DNA of 9,284 nt from a bacterium (GTDB lineage: Bacteria; Verrucomicrobiota; Verrucomicrobiae; Limisphaerales; J093), in assembly GCA_021839785.1 (NCBI GenBank), contig JAKCAB010000263.1, forward strand, positions 1 to 9,284, given 5' to 3'. Within the stretch, counting starts at the first letter, position 1. Every line of letters starts with the position of its first letter. This document shows, one piece after another, positions 6,864-9,284 of this stretch. The notes beneath the pieces were generated by a model. It did not search any database. It saw only the letters and a program-made list of their open reading frames with translations, and had not been told where the DNA came from. A program made the position numbers and the translations under genes.

Positions 6864-7739
6864 TCAGGCCAGAACACCGCGAAGGAATTTCAGGTTGGCC
6901 TGGTAGCTCGGCAGCATCTGCGCGCCTTCGGGCACGGCACCTTCGATTTCGACCCAGCCGGCGTAGTCGATGTCGTCCATCGCTGCGCGTACCTTTTTGA
7001 AATCCACTTTTCCCAGGCCGAGCAGCGAGCCGTTTTCCTTGGCGTGGAACTCGCAGATCAAGCCCTTTTTGCCCAGCCAGCGAATCTCATCGTAGATGTT
7101 GTAGCCGCGGTCGTTCGAGTTGCACACGTCGTAATAAACCTGCACTGCCTTTGACCCGACGCGGTCGATGATCGCCACGTGTTCCGCCGCGCTCAGCCAG
7201 GATTCGATGCCGAGGATCACGCCTTTCTTCTCTGCCTTGGGCGCGACTTCCTTGAGCCGGCGAACCACCTCGTCCGTGCCCGCCGCGTCGCCGCGCAAGT
7301 CGCCGTTCCCGAAGAACGCGAGTAAGATGACCTTGCAGCCCAACGCGGCGGTCACGTCCACGCAATCGCTTACCCACTGGATCGTGCGCGGATCTTTCTT
7401 GTAGGGGATGTTGTTCAGTTCGCCAATGGCCAGCGAGGCGATGGCAAGACCGGATTTCCTGGCGGCGTCCTGGTAGGCCTGCTGCACCGCGGGCTGGCGC
7501 AGGTGCATGTCGTCCTTTTCGGTTCCGAGGCTGACTTGAACGCCGTCGAGGCCGATTTCCCTGGCCACGGCGAAGACGTCGGGCATGGCCATTTTGCCAA
7601 GGGACCAGTCGCAGGCACCGATCTTGAACGGGCGTTGCTGCGGCGCGGCAAAGAGGGGGGCGAGCGCCGGGGCGGCGGCCAAGGCGGCGGCGGTCCGGGC
7701 CGAGCGGGCGACGAAGGTGCGACGAGTCAAAGGCTGCAT
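6864..7739 (-). CDS. Tat-exported sugar phosphate isomerase/epimerase-like TIM-barrel protein
   Basis: 291 residues. The Tat signal is LTRRTFVARSA (4-14) followed by an alanine-rich hydrophobic segment ending near FAAP (30-33), implying a periplasmic enzyme. The rest is a xylose-isomerase-like (AP endonuclease 2) barrel beginning IGACDWSLG (40-48). Candidate metal ligands lie at the ends of strands: Glu179 in LGIES, Asp204 in YYDVCN, His232 in EFHAKE, and Glu264 or Glu266 in WVEIEG. Family members isomerise or epimerise sugars, keto-sugars or hydroxypyruvate using a divalent metal; the substrate is unknown. The ATG at 7739 is chosen because the Tat motif follows directly; the frame remains open far upstream, but that part is only the antisense of the transposase. 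Only 67 bases separate this start from an insertion sequence, so its native promoter may be displaced. The protein fits with the two exported oxidoreductases as a sugar-modifying set. Confidence 0.93.
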   Translation of the reverse strand: MQPLTRRTFVARSARTAAALAAAPALAPLFAAPQQRPFKIGACDWSLGKMAMPDVFAVAREIGLDGVQVSLGTEKDDMHLRQPAVQQAYQDAARKSGLAIASLAIGELNNIPYKKDPRTIQWVSDCVDVTAALGCKVILLAFFGNGDLRGDAAGTDEVVRRLKEVAPKAEKKGVILGIESWLSAAEHVAIIDRVGSKAVQVYYDVCNSNDRGYNIYDEIRWLGKKGLICEFHAKENGSLLGLGKVDFKKVRAAMDDIDYAGWVEIEGAVPEGAQMLPSYQANLKFLRGVLA

Positions 7740-7806
7740 GAACGGGAGAATGTCACGCCCGCGCCCGGGCGCAACTGGTCTTTTCCCAGAGGTCCAGACC
7801 CCGAAT

Positions 7807-7837
7807 TGCGCCAAAAGTTTTGTTACCCGGGAGGGGG
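7807..7837 (+). repeat. Left terminal inverted repeat of the insertion sequence (L1)
   Basis: It starts TGCGCCAAAAGT, has a TT spacer, then TGTTACCCGGGAGGGGG. It matches the right end (9247-9278, reverse strand) over both blocks, differing only in the spacer (TT here, GAC there). Confidence 0.92.
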
Positions 7838-7862
7838 GATAAAGGCAGGGGAAATGATTCGT

Positions 7863-7884
7863 TGCGCCAGAAGTGACTGTTACC
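7863..7884 (+). repeat. Internal second copy of the end repeat on the left (L2)
   Basis: TGCGCCAGAAGTGACTGTTACC is a direct repeat of the outer left motif, starting 56 bases further in. It matches the right outer repeat in 21 of 22 positions, more closely than the left outer repeat does. It is preceded by GATTCGT, as is the internal repeat of the right end. It lies just before the transposase start and probably overlaps its promoter. Confidence 0.88.
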
Positions 7885-7892
7885 GTGGCGGA

Positions 7893-9056
7893 ATGGACAA
7901 AACCATGAGTCAGACGACCCGGAACGAGATCTTGGAGCGGTTGCGGCGGCGCTATCGGAACGCCGGTCCGGAGCACAGACGCAAGCTCTTGGATCAAGCG
8001 CCGGACCTGCTGAGCGATCGTCGGAAGTCGGCCATCCGGGCCTTGAGCGCGCCCAAGGTGGAGCGCGCGCCGTGGGTCATCACCGGTCGGCCGGTGACCT
8101 GCGAGCCGGGGGTGTGGGTGCCCTGGCTGCGCCCGATTTGGCAGGCGACCGATTACGCGTGTGGGCGACGCTTGGTGGCGATGTTGCCGGAGTGGATCCC
8201 GGCCTACGAGGCCCACGAGCGGCGGCTGCCCGGAGCGGTGCGCGCGCAGCGCCTGGGGGCCAGTGCGCGGCCGCTGGACCGGTTGCTGGAGCCGCTGCGC
8301 CTGCAGGGGGCGGGCCGAGCGCGGCCGCGGCCCGGCCCGTTGTTGCGCCACCAGATTCCCATTCGCGGCAGCGTGTGGGAGGAGAACAAAGCGGGCGGGC
8401 GGGAGGTGGATACGGTGGCGTTGTGCGGCGGGAGCGCGGCGGGGGAGTATGTGGGGATGCTCGACGGAGTCGATTACGCGACGACCTGGGGGGAGGGGCG
8501 GGCAATCTGGGGGCGCGGCCCGGCGGGCACGCGGGCGGCGCTGCCGGATATCGAGGCGAATCTGCCCTTTGCGCGCTTGGGATTGGACCGCGACAAGGGC
8601 GGCGAATTCCTCAATTACCACGTGTTGCCCTGGCTGCAAAAGCGGGCGCGACCGGGGTTCATGACGCGCAGCCGGCCTTTCAAGAAGGACGACAACGCGC
8701 CTGTGGAGCAGAAGAACTGGACCCATGTGCGGCAGAACTTCGGCTATGAGCGGCACGACAATCCCGAGGTGGTGGAACCGATCGACGCGCGCGCCAAAGG
8801 CGCCTATGGGCAGTTGCTCAATTACTTTCACGCCAGCCTGAAGTTGGAGGGCAAGCAACGCGTGGAAGGGCGGCTCAAGCGCGTTTACGGCGCGGCGCAA
8901 ACGCCCTTGGCGCGAGTGTTGGCCAGCCCCGAGGTGAGCCCGCAAACCAAGGAGCGATTGGCGCGGGACAAAGCCCGCCTGAATCCCTTTGCGCTCAAAC
9001 GCGAGGTGGACCGGAGCTTGAAGAGGATTGCCTCCCTGCGCCAGGCGCGCCCCTGA
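7893..9056 (+). CDS. DDE transposase (integrase catalytic core) of the insertion sequence
   Basis: 387 residues, apparently intact. An N-terminal helix-turn-helix-like region (about 5-55, with ILERLRRRYRNAG and RRKSAIRAL) should bind the end repeats. The rve-type catalytic core supplies a DDE triad: Asp173 in EVDTVALCGG, Asp234 in LDRDKGGEF, and Glu272 in APVEQKNWTHVRQ, with spacings of 60 and 37 residues. The block NYFHASLKL and the tail LNPFALKREVDRSLKRI are typical of this transposase group. DKGGEF departs from the common DNGSEF, but the aspartate is kept. The open frame extends far upstream through the epimerase gene; starts inside the element are 7854, 7893 and 7905. 7893 is taken because 7854 would translate the internal end repeat, and GGCGGA stands directly before 7893. 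It could equally start at 7905. Confidence 0.92.
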   Translation: MDKTMSQTTRNEILERLRRRYRNAGPEHRRKLLDQAPDLLSDRRKSAIRALSAPKVERAPWVITGRPVTCEPGVWVPWLRPIWQATDYACGRRLVAMLPEWIPAYEAHERRLPGAVRAQRLGASARPLDRLLEPLRLQGAGRARPRPGPLLRHQIPIRGSVWEENKAGGREVDTVALCGGSAAGEYVGMLDGVDYATTWGEGRAIWGRGPAGTRAALPDIEANLPFARLGLDRDKGGEFLNYHVLPWLQKRARPGFMTRSRPFKKDDNAPVEQKNWTHVRQNFGYERHDNPEVVEPIDARAKGAYGQLLNYFHASLKLEGKQRVEGRLKRVYGAAQTPLARVLASPEVSPQTKERLARDKARLNPFALKREVDRSLKRIASLRQARP

Positions 9057-9103
9057 AAGGGTGAATAACTGGTCCCCCTTCGAGTCTTCGGTGTTCGACC
9101 GCG

Positions 9104-9144
9104 GGGGGGCGCGAGCTGGGGCTCGCCAGCCGCCCCCCTGCTCG
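9104..9144 (+). terminator. Strong hairpin terminator downstream of the transposase
   Basis: GGGGGGCG (9104-9111) pairs with CGCCCCCC (9131-9138), and inside it CGAGC (9112-9116) pairs with GCTCG (9121-9125) around a TGGG loop. CCAGC (9126-9130) forms a one-sided bulge. A short T-run (GTTTTAT, 9144-9150) follows after five bases. It lies about 50 bases past the transposase stop, inside the element, so it probably ends the transposase transcript; the T-run is weak and slightly distant. Confidence 0.65.
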
Positions 9145-9218
9145 TTTTATCTCGCTATCGAACCCGCAAAGAACTACCTACCGGAAGAACACTGAAACCC
9201 AAAAACAAAATAGCCATT

Positions 9219-9240
9219 GGGTAACACCCCTTGTGGCACA
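9219..9240 (-). repeat. Internal second copy of the end repeat on the right (R2)
   Basis: Read on the minus strand this is TGTGCCACAAGGGGTGTTACCC, a diverged copy of the outer motif, starting 38 bases inside the right end and preceded by GATTCGT as on the left. It is the most diverged of the four copies and is one base shorter. Confidence 0.72.
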
Positions 9241-9246
9241 ACGAAT

Positions 9247-9278
9247 CCCCCTCCCGGGTAACAGTCACTTTTGGCGCA
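9247..9278 (-). repeat. Right terminal inverted repeat of the insertion sequence (R1)
   Basis: Read on the minus strand it begins TGCGCCAAAAGT, then GAC, then TGTTACCCGGGAGGGGG, mirroring the left end. Six bases (CGGCGG) remain between it and the window edge. Confidence 0.92.
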
Positions 9279-9284
9279 CGGCGG

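Larger units (their letters stand above)
7807..9278 (+). mobile_element. Complete insertion sequence with DDE (rve-type) transposase, ISNCY-like
   Basis: The element is 1472 bp, bounded by terminal inverted repeats that begin TGCGCCAAAAGT on both sides and share TGTTACCCGGGAGGGGG after a 2-3 base variable spacer. It holds one intact transposase gene (7893-9056) and a strong hairpin terminator. Each end carries a second, internal copy of the repeat. The outermost base could be 7807/9278 or one base inward. No target duplication is recognisable: only six bases (CGGCGG) follow the right end, and they do not match the bases left of 7807. Family assignment to the unclassified ISNCY-type group is from transposase features and is less sure than the boundaries. 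Confidence 0.9.

Noticed and set aside
6864..8945. A 693-codon minus-strand open frame joining the epimerase to an upstream 400-residue extension
   Set aside because: The part beyond 7739 is antisense to the transposase and is low-complexity Arg/Pro/His-rich; the Tat signal at 7739 marks the real start. The apparent fusion is an accident of high GC.
1..9284. A defence system, CRISPR array, toxin-antitoxin pair, retron or phage module
   Set aside because: No regularly spaced repeats, reverse transcriptase, small toxin-antitoxin pair or phage gene is visible; every sizeable real frame has an ordinary family assignment.

Overview
The window is GC-rich and reads as environmental bacterial chromosome, most likely Verrucomicrobiota (Limisphaerales/Pedosphaerales type) or a related Planctomycetes-like lineage. 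This is an inference. It rests on two Tat-exported Gfo/Idh/MocA oxidoreductases of the type expanded in those phyla, a Tat-exported xylose-isomerase-like epimerase, a NagB-like protein with a long linker, the general lack of Shine-Dalgarno sites, and the kind of insertion sequence at the right end. No rRNA, tRNA, CRISPR array, phage gene or recognisable defence system is present.

Layout. (1) 1-2402, plus strand: the 3' three quarters of a beta-CASP metallo-beta-lactamase RNA exonuclease-like gene, then an MgtC/DUF4010 multi-pass membrane protein. (2) 2473-3708, plus: a Tat-exported Gfo/Idh/MocA oxidoreductase whose frame is closed by a TAG. Beyond that TAG a family-like C-terminal tail runs on in the same frame to another TAG at 3805-3807. 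(3) 3880-5738, minus: a second Tat-exported Gfo/Idh/MocA oxidoreductase, followed downstream by a small FtsB/DivIC-type cell-division protein with a GTG start. (4) 5873-6805, plus: a NagB-like isomerase/deaminase-family protein, divergent from the second oxidoreductase. (5) 6864-7739, minus: a Tat-exported sugar phosphate isomerase/epimerase-like TIM barrel, convergent with the NagB-like gene. (6) 7807-9278: a complete insertion sequence of about 1.47 kb with an intact DDE transposase, a strong internal hairpin terminator and repeated binding-site-like motifs at both ends. The window stops 6 bases past its right end.

How the genes may work together: two exported NAD(P)-type sugar oxidoreductases, one exported isomerase/epimerase and one cytoplasmic amino-sugar-isomerase-like protein suggest saccharide oxidation and epimerisation, partly in the periplasm. 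The combination resembles gene sets for 3-keto-glycoside breakdown, but no keto-glycoside hydrolase lies inside the window. The nuclease, the MgtC-like protein and the FtsB-like protein look like unrelated housekeeping neighbours. The most informative observations are the in-frame TAG with preserved downstream tail and the duplicated end repeats of the insertion sequence.
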